A stretch of 64,000 nt of DNA, from contig CP065366.1 in NCBI GenBank assembly GCA_023206055.1, forward strand, positions 2,232,001 to 2,296,000, given 5' to 3'. Position numbers and translations under genes: made by a program. Every line of letters begins with the position of its first letter. Positions within the stretch are counted from its first letter, which is position 1. Origin of the DNA: Vibrio cyclitrophicus. GTDB taxonomy: Bacteria > Pseudomonadota > Gammaproteobacteria > Enterobacterales > Vibrionaceae. Under the pieces are notes generated by a model. That model did no database searches. It was given only the letters and a program-made list of their open reading frames with translations, and was not told where the DNA came from. This document shows, piece after piece, positions 7,721 through 16,462 of the stretch.

Positions 7721-8689
7721 ATGAGCGTTGATACTAAAAAAGTTAAAGTGACTTTTTTTATAACTGGGCAAGATGATAAGAGTAAAACTCTAAATGCCCC
7801 ACTACAATTTGGTAGCTTATGGAAAGACCATTTCTCTAAGTCAAAAAAACCAAAGTTGCAAACTCGTGTGTTGACTAACAATTCGACAACCAAAACATCT
7901 ACACGTGACCTAGTTCTTTCCATTATTGAATGGGACAAAGATGCTGAATTTTATTTCGGTTATGTCGGTACATTTAGAGACACGACGCTACCAACAAAGT
8001 TTAATAAAGATACACTGATTGACCAAAATATCGACTTGGACAACCAAGAAGAGATTATGGAAAAAAGTTATTTCTTGTATTACCCAAAAACAGACATTCT
8101 CGTATTCCACCAAAACCACCTTGGCCCTCGTGCCGATGACTTGGGGTATCTGTTATACATGTTTGGAGGTCTAAAAAGAGTACATTTTGAACCTATTTGG
8201 AAAGACGCAGATATCAAAGCTCTGCTAGAAAATAACAATGTGATCAAAAATGGGTCTTTAACACTTGCTCTACCACGTAACTTCTCTGAATCAAACTTAG
8301 ATTTGTCTAATTCTTGGAGCAAAGAGATCATTAGTATGATGTCATCTACTGGTATGAGTCGTCTTGCGATAAACTTTTGGGGTCGAGCAGGTAGAAAAAC
8401 TGAGAAAGGCTATCTTAATGATAATATTCGTGCCGGTATTAAGGAGTTAATTAGTACTTATGGCACAAGTCGTAGACTTGGTAAATCGGAGCCCGCAATC
8501 AAAAAAGCGGAAGTCACTTTAAAAAGTGGTGGAAAGAAACAAACTCTTCTCAACCAAGATCTATCGACTAAACTAGATGTAAACGTAGTTAAAGGCTATC
8601 CGACATTACAAGGTATGCGTCAGACATTAGTTTTTGCAAAAACGAGGTGCCAAGATACCTTGTTGCAGTACTACCATCAAAAAAGATAG
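7721..8689 (+). CDS. Uncharacterised 322-residue soluble protein, first gene of a two-gene accessory cassette
   Basis: I do not recognise a named family with confidence. There is no signal peptide or membrane helix. It opens with a beta-rich stretch (KVKVTFFITGQ, about residues 7-17). The central FLYYPKTDILVFHQNHLGPRADDLGYLL (about 129-156) carries an N-H-x-G-P-R motif that looks conserved-domain-like. The C-terminal part has a repeat-like strand pattern (AEVTLKSGGKKQTLLNQDL, about 269-287) and is Lys/Ser-rich. Codon use is AT-rich compared with flanking core genes, which suggests acquisition. The next gene, a membrane protein, starts 6 bases after its stop. A soluble sensor or regulator paired with a small membrane effector is the layout of several phage-defence modules such as Kiwa, but sequence identity with KwaB is not claimed. 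Confidence 0.75.
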   Translation: MSVDTKKVKVTFFITGQDDKSKTLNAPLQFGSLWKDHFSKSKKPKLQTRVLTNNSTTKTSTRDLVLSIIEWDKDAEFYFGYVGTFRDTTLPTKFNKDTLIDQNIDLDNQEEIMEKSYFLYYPKTDILVFHQNHLGPRADDLGYLLYMFGGLKRVHFEPIWKDADIKALLENNNVIKNGSLTLALPRNFSESNLDLSNSWSKEIISMMSSTGMSRLAINFWGRAGRKTEKGYLNDNIRAGIKELISTYGTSRRLGKSEPAIKKAEVTLKSGGKKQTLLNQDLSTKLDVNVVKGYPTLQGMRQTLVFAKTRCQDTLLQYYHQKR

Positions 8690-8695
8690 TGAAAA

Positions 8696-9163
8696 ATGAT
8701 ATCAGAATTTAAGTTTAGTAAATCGAAGTTATTTTACAGTGCTGTTGTTATATGCCCTGTACTCGCTTTTACTGCAGAGCCAACACACGACAGAATCATA
8801 GCTATAGCTAGCCCATTGGCTACTGTAGCTGGTATTTTGTTTGGATTTGTAATGGCATCGATAACTTTTATTTCTTCTAATTCCAAAAATCAACTCATCG
8901 CCAACATGAAGAGCACCAACTTGTACCACCCGCTGATGGAAAACCTCGCAACCACAGGTTTAGCCTTAATCACGAGTTGTATATTTATGGTGTTTTCTAT
9001 TTTCATGCCCGAAAATGATATGTTTTCTTGGTTTTTGAAGACTAGCTTCAAGCTCAACTGGGACAATTTTTTTCTATTGATTGGCTTTTACACCTTAATT
9101 TACGGTCTCTTTGAGTTCTTATCTACGTGGCGTAAAGTTAACGACGTAGTATGTAAATTATAA
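8696..9163 (+). CDS. Uncharacterised 155-residue four-helix membrane protein, second gene of the cassette
   Basis: Four hydrophobic segments are visible: about residues 12-26, 33-55, 84-105 and 120-142. The first pair is followed by a polar cytoplasmic or periplasmic loop (NSKNQLIANMKSTNLYHPLMENLATTG). No signal peptidase site, transporter signature or enzyme motif is present. Starting 6 bases after the 322-codon gene and ending at a strong terminator, it is clearly co-transcribed with it. Small multi-helix proteins in such pairs often act as membrane-perturbing effectors in abortive-infection systems; this is inference from layout only. Confidence 0.75.
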   Translation: MISEFKFSKSKLFYSAVVICPVLAFTAEPTHDRIIAIASPLATVAGILFGFVMASITFISSNSKNQLIANMKSTNLYHPLMENLATTGLALITSCIFMVFSIFMPENDMFSWFLKTSFKLNWDNFFLLIGFYTLIYGLFEFLSTWRKVNDVVCKL

Positions 9164-9185
9164 AGCTCCGACCGGAGCTTTTTTT
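9162..9185 (+). terminator. Intrinsic terminator of the accessory cassette
   Basis: AAAGCTCCG / CGGAGCTTT with a 2-base gap followed by seven Ts, overlapping the stop codon of the membrane-protein gene. Confidence 0.9.
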
Positions 9186-9607
9186 ATTTCATGATTTTAG
9201 CTAATGCCCTAGCGACTTTTAACAGATGCGTTGATGTCCGGATCTCCAATTCAGATTGAATCCCCCCAACAGTGCAATCCCTGCCAATGTTTGCTGTGGC
9301 CTAACTACTTGGCCTGTAGGCCTACAAGCTTCTTCAAAGTCGATTTCAAACCAACGAGAGGTAAGTTTGATTAAGGGAGTGATACCTCATCTATTCAACC
9401 GTACACAGCCATAGCCCAACACTCCAAAGCCCCAAAACCTTTACGTGTTTTGACCAATCTTCCAGCCACGAAAACGTTTGTCTCGATTAAGTTCTAAACT
9501 ATAACGATTAATTACACTTCTGCCCTTGTTTACACTTTTATTGCCTCCATATTTTCCATACAATCCTAAGCGATTATAAATAAAACAATTTCAATTTCGG
9601 AGTCCTC
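9186..9607. other. Intergenic region with palindrome and a possible gene remnant
   Basis: About 420 bases between the cassette terminator and trxB. It contains a perfect 12-base palindrome TGTAGGCCTACA at 9315-9326. On the minus strand an uninterrupted 49-codon frame (9590 to stop at 9441) ends with ...LNRDKRFRGWKIGQNT but has no start codon or ribosome site, and it overlaps the expected trxB promoter. It could be the tail of a displaced gene or chance. The trxB promoter must lie at about 9500-9600. Confidence 0.35.
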
Positions 9608-10567
9608 ATGAGCGACGTAAAGCACTGTAATTTATTGATTCTTGGTTCTGGCCCTGCTGGCTATACAGCTGCAGTTTACGCTGCTCGTGCAAACCTAAAC
9701 CCAGTACTTGTTACAGGTATGCAGCAAGGTGGTCAGCTTACAACCACAACAGAAGTGGAAAACTGGCCGGGTGATGCGGAAGGTTTAACGGGTCCAGCTC
9801 TAATGGATCGCATGAAAGAGCACGCAGAGCGCTTTGAAACAGAGATCCTGTTCGACCACATTAACGAAGTCGACCTTTCAAACCGCCCTTTCCGCCTTAA
9901 AGGCGATTCTGGCGAGTACACGTGTGATGCGTTGATCATCTCAACGGGCGCATCAGCTAAGTACCTAGGTTTAGATTCTGAAGAAGCATTCAAAGGCCGC
10001 GGCGTTTCTGCTTGTGCTACGTGTGATGGTTTCTTCTACCGCAACCAGAAAGTAGCGGTTGTGGGTGGTGGTAACACGGCTGTTGAAGAAGCTCTTTACC
10101 TATCTAACATCGCGTCTGAAGTTCACCTAGTTCACCGTCGTGACACGTTCCGTGCTGAAAAGATTCTTGTTAAGCGTTTAATGGACAAAGTAGAGAACGG
10201 CAACATTGTTCTTCACACTGATCGCACGCTAGACGAAGTTCTAGGCGACGACATGGGCGTGACTGGCGTTCGTATTAAAGATACTCAGTCTGATAAGACA
10301 GAAGACATCGAAGTAATGGGCGCGTTCATTGCTATCGGTCACCAACCGAACACGGAAATCTTCAAAGGCCAAGTTGATATGAAAGATGATTACATCATCG
10401 TTCAATCGGGTCTTGAAGGTAACGCGACACAAACCAGCATCCCAGGCGTATTCGCTGCGGGTGATGTGATGGACCACAACTACCGCCAAGCAATCACTTC
10501 TGCTGGTACAGGTTGTATGGCTGCACTGGATGCTGAACGCTTCCTAGATGGTCTTAACGATAAGTAA
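9608..10567 (+). CDS. trxB: Thioredoxin-disulfide reductase
   Basis: FAD/NADPH enzyme that reduces thioredoxin in the cytoplasm. The 319-residue length is normal. The FAD-binding GxGxxG is at ILGSGPAGYTAA (11-22), the redox-active disulfide is CATC at 136-139, the NADPH site is VVGGGNTAVEEA, and the C-terminal FAD motif GVFAAGDVMD is present. CGGAG precedes the ATG. It is followed by a terminator and then cydDC, the same neighbourhood as in E. coli (trxB next to cydDC). Confidence 0.97.
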   Translation: MSDVKHCNLLILGSGPAGYTAAVYAARANLNPVLVTGMQQGGQLTTTTEVENWPGDAEGLTGPALMDRMKEHAERFETEILFDHINEVDLSNRPFRLKGDSGEYTCDALIISTGASAKYLGLDSEEAFKGRGVSACATCDGFFYRNQKVAVVGGGNTAVEEALYLSNIASEVHLVHRRDTFRAEKILVKRLMDKVENGNIVLHTDRTLDEVLGDDMGVTGVRIKDTQSDKTEDIEVMGAFIAIGHQPNTEIFKGQVDMKDDYIIVQSGLEGNATQTSIPGVFAAGDVMDHNYRQAITSAGTGCMAALDAERFLDGLNDK

Positions 10568-10646
10568 ATCTGAGATTGCAGATTTGATTATCGGTGCTCT
10601 CGCCTCAGTAGATGCAGGGCGTCATCACATTTTGTTGTAAATCCCT

Positions 10647-10680
10647 AAAGCCCAGTGGTATATCCACTGGGCTTTCTTTT
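10647..10680 (+). terminator. trxB terminator
   Basis: A 12-pair stem AAAGCCCAGTGG / CCACTGGGCTTT with loop TATAT is followed by CTTTT. It separates trxB from cydD. Confidence 0.9.
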
Positions 10681-10696
10681 GTATACTAGCCGCCCT

Positions 10697-10723
10697 CAAC
10701 AAATAATAATTATCATTAAGCCT
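10697..10723 (+). promoter_or_regulatory. AT-rich Fur/FNR-like element before cydD
   Basis: CAACAAATAATAATTATCATTAAG lies within the short cydD leader and partly matches the Fur consensus core (ATAAT.ATTATCATT). Only a weak call; no experimental support can be read from sequence. Confidence 0.25.
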
Positions 10724-10728
10724 TCATA

Positions 10729-12513
10729 ATGGATAAGAAAAAACAACGCAGCTTGAACAAGTGGCTTAAGCAACAGAGTAAGTTAGCGAAACGCTGGCTT
10801 ATGATTGCGATTAGCCTTGGCGTACTTTCAAGCGTGTTCTTAATTGCTCAAGCAGCTCTTCTCGCCTCTATTCTTCACCAGCTGATCATCGAGAATGTCG
10901 ATAAGTCTGAACTGGTTGGTCATTTTGCTGGCTTGGCACTTTCGGTCGTTGGCCGTGCGGGCTGTACATGGGGTCGTGAAATCGCAGGTTATCGCTGTGG
11001 TGAACAGATCCGTGTTTACATTAGGCAGCTCATTCTCGATAAGTTACGCGAACTAGGCCCTGCTTACATCAAAGGTAAGCCTGCGGGTACGTGGGCAACG
11101 TTGTTGCTAGAACAAGTTGAAGACATGCAAGACTTCTTCTCTCGTTACTTACCTCAGATGTCTTTATCGGTAATGATTCCATTCATTATTTTAGTTGTGG
11201 TGTTCCCAGTAAACTGGGCAGCAGGACTGATCTTCTTGATTACTGCTCCACTGGTACCGATGTTCATGGCACTTGTTGGTATGAAAGCGGCCGATGCAAA
11301 CCGTAAAAACTTCAAAGCGCTGCAGCGTCTTTCAGGTCACTTTTACGACCGTTTGCAGTCAATGACAACCATTCGTCTATTTGATCGCACCAACGCTGAA
11401 ACAGAAGTACTTAAAGGTGCATCTGAAGTGTTCAGAACGCGTACCATGGATGTGTTGAAAATCGCTTTCTTGTCTTCTGCGGTACTTGAGTTCTTCACGT
11501 CGATCTCTATCGCTATGACGGCGGTTTACTTTGGTTTCACCTACATCGGTGAGCTGAACTTCGGCCACTACGGTGCAGGCATTACGCTATTCGCAGGTTT
11601 GTTTATCCTTATCTTAGCGCCAGAGTTTTACCAACCTCTACGTGACTTAGGTACTTTCTACCACGCGAAGCAACAAGCGGTTGGCGCAGCCGAAAGTATT
11701 GTCGAGTTCCTAGAAACCGACATCACTAAGGTTAAATCAGGCAACACTCAACTAGACCCAGCTCAAGGCATCAATATTGAGGCTCAAGACCTGAAAGTGT
11801 TGAGCCCTGAAGGTGTTCAACTGGTTGGCCCTATCTCGTTTGCGCTGAATACTCGCCAGTCGACTGCATTAGTTGGCCCAAGCGGTGCGGGTAAAACAAG
11901 TTTAATTAATGCCATTCTTGGTTTCATGCCTTATGAAGGAAGCTTGAAAATCAATGGTATTGAACTGCGTGAACTCGATTTGGCTTCATGGCGAAAAACC
12001 ATAAGCTGGGTTGGTCAAAACCCGTTACTACTGCACGGCAGCATTCGTGACAACGTCACTCTAGGTAAGCACGATATTGCTGACCAAGTTGTCGAGAATG
12101 CACTTGAGCAATCATTTGCTAGTGAATTTGTAAACGAGCATGGCTTGGATTACATGATCTCTGATCGCTCTGGCGGCCTGTCTGTTGGTCAATCTCAGCG
12201 TTTGGCTTTGGCTCGCGCAATGATTCAAGACGGTCAGTTCTGGTTATTGGACGAACCGACAGCCAGCCTAGATACTCGTAGCGAACAGTTAGTGATGAAA
12301 GGCATCAATAGCAACATTGAAAGCCGTACTGCCCTACTTGTGACGCACCAACTTGCTCCTCTTCAATCGGTCGATAACATTCTGGTTATGCGCGATGGTG
12401 GTCTGGTTGAACAAGGTCATTACTCTCAGCTTTCGACTGCGGGTGGTTTATTCGAAGAGATGCTGAACGCGAACTTAGCTCAACAAGACAATAAGGGTAA
12501 TTTAGATGCGTGA
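10729..12513 (+). CDS. cydD: CydD, subunit of the heterodimeric cysteine/glutathione exporter CydDC
   Basis: Type I ABC half-transporter of 594 residues. With CydC it exports cysteine and glutathione to the periplasm and is needed for assembly of cytochrome bd oxidase and periplasmic cytochromes c. Six transmembrane helices occupy about residues 20-325. The nucleotide-binding domain has Walker A GPSGAGKTS, signature-like LSVGQSQRLALARA, Walker B FWLLDEPTA, and switch His in LLVTHQ. The 3' end overlaps cydC by 8 bases, giving translational coupling. Cytochrome c nitrite reductase elsewhere in this window would depend on the reduced periplasm it supports. Confidence 0.95.
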   Translation: MDKKKQRSLNKWLKQQSKLAKRWLMIAISLGVLSSVFLIAQAALLASILHQLIIENVDKSELVGHFAGLALSVVGRAGCTWGREIAGYRCGEQIRVYIRQLILDKLRELGPAYIKGKPAGTWATLLLEQVEDMQDFFSRYLPQMSLSVMIPFIILVVVFPVNWAAGLIFLITAPLVPMFMALVGMKAADANRKNFKALQRLSGHFYDRLQSMTTIRLFDRTNAETEVLKGASEVFRTRTMDVLKIAFLSSAVLEFFTSISIAMTAVYFGFTYIGELNFGHYGAGITLFAGLFILILAPEFYQPLRDLGTFYHAKQQAVGAAESIVEFLETDITKVKSGNTQLDPAQGINIEAQDLKVLSPEGVQLVGPISFALNTRQSTALVGPSGAGKTSLINAILGFMPYEGSLKINGIELRELDLASWRKTISWVGQNPLLLHGSIRDNVTLGKHDIADQVVENALEQSFASEFVNEHGLDYMISDRSGGLSVGQSQRLALARAMIQDGQFWLLDEPTASLDTRSEQLVMKGINSNIESRTALLVTHQLAPLQSVDNILVMRDGGLVEQGHYSQLSTAGGLFEEMLNANLAQQDNKGNLDA

Positions 12514-14227
12514 TTTACTGCCTTACCTGAAACTCTATAAAAAGCATTGGTTTGGCCTATCGCTAGGCATGCTATTGGCTTTTGCTACTCTGTCGGCTTC
12601 TATCGGCTTGTTAACTCTATCAGGCTGGTTCATTTCAGCTTCTGCGGTTGCAGGCCTTACAATTGCACGTGAAACCTTCAACTACATGCTACCGGGTGGT
12701 GGTGTGCGTGGTTTGGCGATGAGCCGCACTGCGGGTCGTTGGGGTGAACGTGTTGTGAGCCACAGTGCAACATTCAAGCTACTGACTGATCTGCGTATCT
12801 TCTTCTTCAAGAAGCTGGCTCCGCTGATCCCAGGTCGTATATCAAACCTACGTGACGCCGACCTACTTAACCGCTTAGTTGCGGATGTCGACGCAATGGA
12901 CCACGTTTACTTACGCTTAGTAAGCCCAGTGACGGTTGGTGTGTTAGGCATCTTCTTCCTGACTCTGTTCTTGATGTGGTTCGATAGTTCGCTTGGTTTA
13001 ATCTTAGGTTCTATCCTTCTGGTCATGTTGCTAGTTTGGCCTGTCTTGTTCTACAAGTTGGGTAAACGTAACGGCGGTGAGCTGACACAGAACAAAGCGG
13101 ATCTTCGTGTTACCACTCTGGATTGGATTGAAGGCTATAGCGAACTGACTCTGTTTGGTGCGGAAGAGCGTTACCGTAATGCGATTCTAGAGACACAACA
13201 CAAGCTGATGACGAATCAGTTTGTGAACGCTAACCTAACCGGTATGGCTTCAGCAGCGCTCATGCTGTTCAACGGTTTAACGCTGGTTCTTATGCTTTGG
13301 CTTGCGGCTGACGGCGTGGGTGGTAATGCACCAGACCCGTTCATCGCGCTAATGGCGTTCGCTACTATGGCAAGTTTTGAACTGTTGATGCCAATCGCAG
13401 GCGCGTTCCAGCATTTAGGTCAAACTCTGTCTTCAGCACGCCGCTTGAATGAAGTGATTCTGTCAGAGCCTGAAGTTCAGTTTGCTGAAGAGAAACTCGA
13501 CATCAACAAGCCGCTTGATATTACGTTCTCAAACGTGACGTTCAACTACCCTGACTCTGAGCGCAATGTTCTGAATGCTGTCGACCTAACAATTCCGGCT
13601 ACCAACAAGGTGGCGATTGTGGGTCAAACGGGTTCTGGTAAATCGACTCTGATTCAGCTTCTGACTCGCTACTGGGATCCGAAGAAGGGTTACATCTCAA
13701 TCGCGGGCATTGAACTGACTCAGTGGAACGAATCACAGCTTCGTGAATCAATCAGTGTAGTAAGCCAACGTGTCGACATTCTAAATGGTACTTTGCGTGA
13801 CAACTTGTTGATTGCAAGACCAGAAGCGACCGATGATCACTTAGCAAATATCCTAAGAGATGTTGGTCTAGAAAAGCTGCTTGAGAATAACGCACTTGAT
13901 AGCTGGTTAGGTGACGGTGGTCGTCAACTGTCTGGTGGTGAGAAGCGCCGTATTGGTATTGCACGTGCAATCCTTCATGATGCCCCTATCCTGCTTCTAG
14001 ATGAGCCAACAGAAGGCTTAGATAAGCAAACAGAGCAAAGCATCATGACGCTGTTCGAGAAGCACTTTGAAGGCAAGACGGTTATCTTCATTACGCACCG
14101 TTTGATTGGTCTGGAATCGATGGATTCTATCGTTCTGATTGAACAAGGCGAGATTGTAGAAAACGGCTCTCATGAGAAACTATTGAACGAAGAAGGACGC
14201 TATTTCCAACTTCGCCAGGCAATCTAG
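12506..14227 (+). CDS. cydC: CydC, subunit of the cysteine/glutathione exporter CydDC
   Basis: A 573-residue type I ABC half-transporter, partner of CydD. The transmembrane part covers about residues 15-320 (GLLTLSGWFISASAVAGL is characteristic of CydC). The ATPase domain shows Walker A GQTGSGKST, signature LSGGEKRRIGIARA, Walker B LLLDEPTEGLD and switch His FITHR. Start overlaps cydD by 8 bases. A strong terminator follows. Confidence 0.95.
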   Translation: MRDLLPYLKLYKKHWFGLSLGMLLAFATLSASIGLLTLSGWFISASAVAGLTIARETFNYMLPGGGVRGLAMSRTAGRWGERVVSHSATFKLLTDLRIFFFKKLAPLIPGRISNLRDADLLNRLVADVDAMDHVYLRLVSPVTVGVLGIFFLTLFLMWFDSSLGLILGSILLVMLLVWPVLFYKLGKRNGGELTQNKADLRVTTLDWIEGYSELTLFGAEERYRNAILETQHKLMTNQFVNANLTGMASAALMLFNGLTLVLMLWLAADGVGGNAPDPFIALMAFATMASFELLMPIAGAFQHLGQTLSSARRLNEVILSEPEVQFAEEKLDINKPLDITFSNVTFNYPDSERNVLNAVDLTIPATNKVAIVGQTGSGKSTLIQLLTRYWDPKKGYISIAGIELTQWNESQLRESISVVSQRVDILNGTLRDNLLIARPEATDDHLANILRDVGLEKLLENNALDSWLGDGGRQLSGGEKRRIGIARAILHDAPILLLDEPTEGLDKQTEQSIMTLFEKHFEGKTVIFITHRLIGLESMDSIVLIEQGEIVENGSHEKLLNEEGRYFQLRQAI

Positions 14228-14269
14228 CTCTTTTATATATTCTACTTAAGCTATAACGAAAACCATTCA

Positions 14270-14297
14270 AAGCCCGAGTTCATACTCGGGCTTTTTG
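14270..14297 (+). terminator. cydDC terminator
   Basis: AAGCCCGAGT / ACTCGGGCTT with loop TCAT followed by TTTG; sits about 45 bases after the cydC stop. Confidence 0.9.
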
Positions 14298-14316
14298 TTG
14301 CCTGTGATTCTTCTGA

Positions 14317-14496
14317 ACTGCCCCCTTCTCCAATCATACAGACCAGTCAATTCCAATAAGTCCTGACCTTGCTCCAAATAGCCAAACAGCTTACAAACTA
14401 CAAGCGAACGACCCTACGATGGTGAAATTTATGGAGCAGTACTTCCCTACTCGTGCGGCCCTTAAAGCTCAGCTCCCCAGTTACCCGAACAACTAG
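14317..14496 (+). pseudogene. Possible C-terminal gene remnant
   Basis: A 59-codon frame without stops runs from 14317 to TAG at 14496. It reads like protein tail sequence (ANDPTMVKFMEQYFPTRA then LKAQLPSYPNN). The only ATG (14419) would give 25 residues and has no good ribosome site. It lies in the spacer between the cydDC and chemoreceptor terminators, so it is more likely the remains of a lost gene than an active one. The family was not recognised. Confidence 0.25.
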
Positions 14497-14525
14497 TTGG
14501 GGTTCACAACTCTAGCTAGCAGGCA

Positions 14526-14560
14526 CAAAAAAGCCGAATGTGATAATCACATTCGGCTTT
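14526..14560 (-). terminator. Chemoreceptor gene terminator
   Basis: A 15-base exact inverted repeat (AAAGCCGAATGTGAT with its complement, 1-base centre) is followed on the minus strand by a T run; 18 bases beyond the stop of the chemoreceptor gene. Confidence 0.9.
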
Positions 14561-14578
14561 CAAACTATCTGTTAGCGC

Positions 14579-16462
14579 TTACAGCTTGAAGCGGCTAATT
14601 TCGCTCTCTAGCTCGTGAGACAGTTCAGAAAGCTGCGCAGCTTGCTCTGCAGCTTGGTGTGCTTCGTCTGCTAGCTCGTTAGATACGTCACGGATTCCTT
14701 CAGTGTTACGAGTAATCTCAGACGTTACTGACGCTTGCTCTTCTGCAGCAGAAGCAATCTGTGTTGCCATGTCGCTGATGCGTTCAACAGCAGCATGGAT
14801 TTGCGTTAGGCTTGCAGCCGCTGAGTTAGCGTCATCAACACTGGTTTCAGCAAGCGTACGGCTATCGTTCATGATGTTAACCGCTTTGCCTGTTGTACCT
14901 TGCAGCAATTCGATCGTTTGTTGAATTTCTTGCGTTGAACCGTGTGTACGTTGGCTCAGAACTCGAACTTCATCCGCTACTACTGCGAAACCACGACCTT
15001 GCTCACCGGCACGTGCTGCTTCAATAGCGGCATTAAGTGCAAGTAGGTTCGTTTGTTCTGCAATACCTTGAATGTTAGACAAGATAGCGTTGATGCTGTT
15101 GCCGTGCTCTTCAAGTTCTAGAATCACGTTGGTTGCGATTTGAACTTCTTGAGCAAGATTTTGGATAGAGCTTTGAGTCTGCGTTACTTGACCAGTACCG
15201 TGCTCACACGCGCCAACCGCTTCAGATGAGTTCTGTGCAGTGTGGTCTGCGTTACCTGCGATCTCTTGTGTTGCTGCAGCCATTTCGTTAACGGCTGTTG
15301 CGACCATGTTGATCTCGTCTTGTTGCATCTGGATGCGAGCACTACGTTCTTCCGCTTGAGAAGCCGTTTGACGTGCTTGGTTGCCTAGCGCAGCAGATAC
15401 TTCGCTCAGCTTGATAACCATAGTGTGCATGTTGCCCACGAAACGGTTGAAGTTTGTAGCAAGCTGACCAATCTCGTCGTCGCTCTTGGGCTCAAGACGT
15501 TGAGTAAGGTCGCCCTCACCTGAAGCAATTTCTTCAAGTGCAGCTGAAACGCGGTTTAGGTCGCGGAATAGGAAGCTTACTAACCAAGACACGAGTACGA
15601 TTACTATTAGAGTAATAACGATAGCAGTGATGATCAGCTGAGTAAGTAGCGTTGAGTGGTTCGCTTCTTCTGTTGCTTTGTCCATCTGAACCGCGAAGAT
15701 CCAGTTAGTGTTAGGAACCTTCGTGAAGTAGAGCAACTTCTCAGCGCCACGCTCTTTAATGATCTCGATGCTACCAGTACGCACTGCGTTCTCGATGATT
15801 GGCATAGAAATGTCGTTTGAAAGCTGGCTTACCGGCTTCAGGCTCAATGCTGAATCTGGGTGTGCTAGGAATGTGCCGTCAGAGGCATCAATTAGCATTG
15901 CGTTGGCATTGTCACCAACATCAAGGCTGATTACATCGTTAACCAATTGGTCGATAAGTACGTCTGCACCCACTACACCAACAAGTTGGCCGTTGTGGCG
16001 AACAGGTTCTGCGATCGTTACTAGAAGTGCTTTAGTGATCGCATCTTGGTAAGCCGTCGTGATGATTTGCTTACCTGCTGCGTTTGCTTCTTGGTACCAA
16101 GGACGTTGACGAGGATCGTAATCTGCACGATTACGTTCAGGATGTGAACGGTACATTCCGCCTTCTGGAGTACCTAAAAAGATATCGTCAAAGCCACCCG
16201 CTACACGAGCTTGCTTAAGGAAAGGAACAACATCATCCTCTCGTGAAAAGTCATTAAATGCTGATGCGATATCCGTACGAATATCAATCCAGTTCTTAAT
16301 ACCTTCAGATGCTGCTTCTGATACGCTTTCAGCTCGCAGGTATACGCCATTACGAGTCTGTTCAAATAATTGGTTTGCTGATAACCAAGTCAACGCTGTA
16401 GCCATAACGACAACAGCAGATAGGCTAGCACCTATCAACTTCTGCTTAAGTGTTAGTTTCAT
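14579..16462 (-). CDS. Methyl-accepting chemotaxis protein with Cache sensor
   Basis: A 627-residue transducer. It has an N-terminal membrane helix (about 8-28) and a periplasmic double-Cache sensor (about 35-270) with the typical DPRQRPWYQEA and TAYQDA segments. A second helix (about 273-297), a HAMP domain (about 298-350) and a long signalling coiled coil follow. The conserved hairpin tip is intact (EQTNLLALNAAIEAARAG then GRGFAVVADEVR). No C-terminal receptor pentapeptide for CheR/CheB is seen. Double-Cache chemoreceptors with this DxR..PW signature usually bind amino acids or related small molecules; the ligand here is unknown. It is monocistronic, next to osmolyte carriers. Confidence 0.93.
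   Translation of the reverse strand: MKLTLKQKLIGASLSAVVVMATALTWLSANQLFEQTRNGVYLRAESVSEAASEGIKNWIDIRTDIASAFNDFSREDDVVPFLKQARVAGGFDDIFLGTPEGGMYRSHPERNRADYDPRQRPWYQEANAAGKQIITTAYQDAITKALLVTIAEPVRHNGQLVGVVGADVLIDQLVNDVISLDVGDNANAMLIDASDGTFLAHPDSALSLKPVSQLSNDISMPIIENAVRTGSIEIIKERGAEKLLYFTKVPNTNWIFAVQMDKATEEANHSTLLTQLIITAIVITLIVIVLVSWLVSFLFRDLNRVSAALEEIASGEGDLTQRLEPKSDDEIGQLATNFNRFVGNMHTMVIKLSEVSAALGNQARQTASQAEERSARIQMQQDEINMVATAVNEMAAATQEIAGNADHTAQNSSEAVGACEHGTGQVTQTQSSIQNLAQEVQIATNVILELEEHGNSINAILSNIQGIAEQTNLLALNAAIEAARAGEQGRGFAVVADEVRVLSQRTHGSTQEIQQTIELLQGTTGKAVNIMNDSRTLAETSVDDANSAAASLTQIHAAVERISDMATQIASAAEEQASVTSEITRNTEGIRDVSNELADEAHQAAEQAAQLSELSHELESEISRFKL

Noticed and set aside
7721..9163. 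Direct identification of the cassette as Kiwa (KwaA/KwaB)
   Set aside because: Sizes and layout are similar but gene order is reversed and I cannot see diagnostic KwaB residues; left as unknown.
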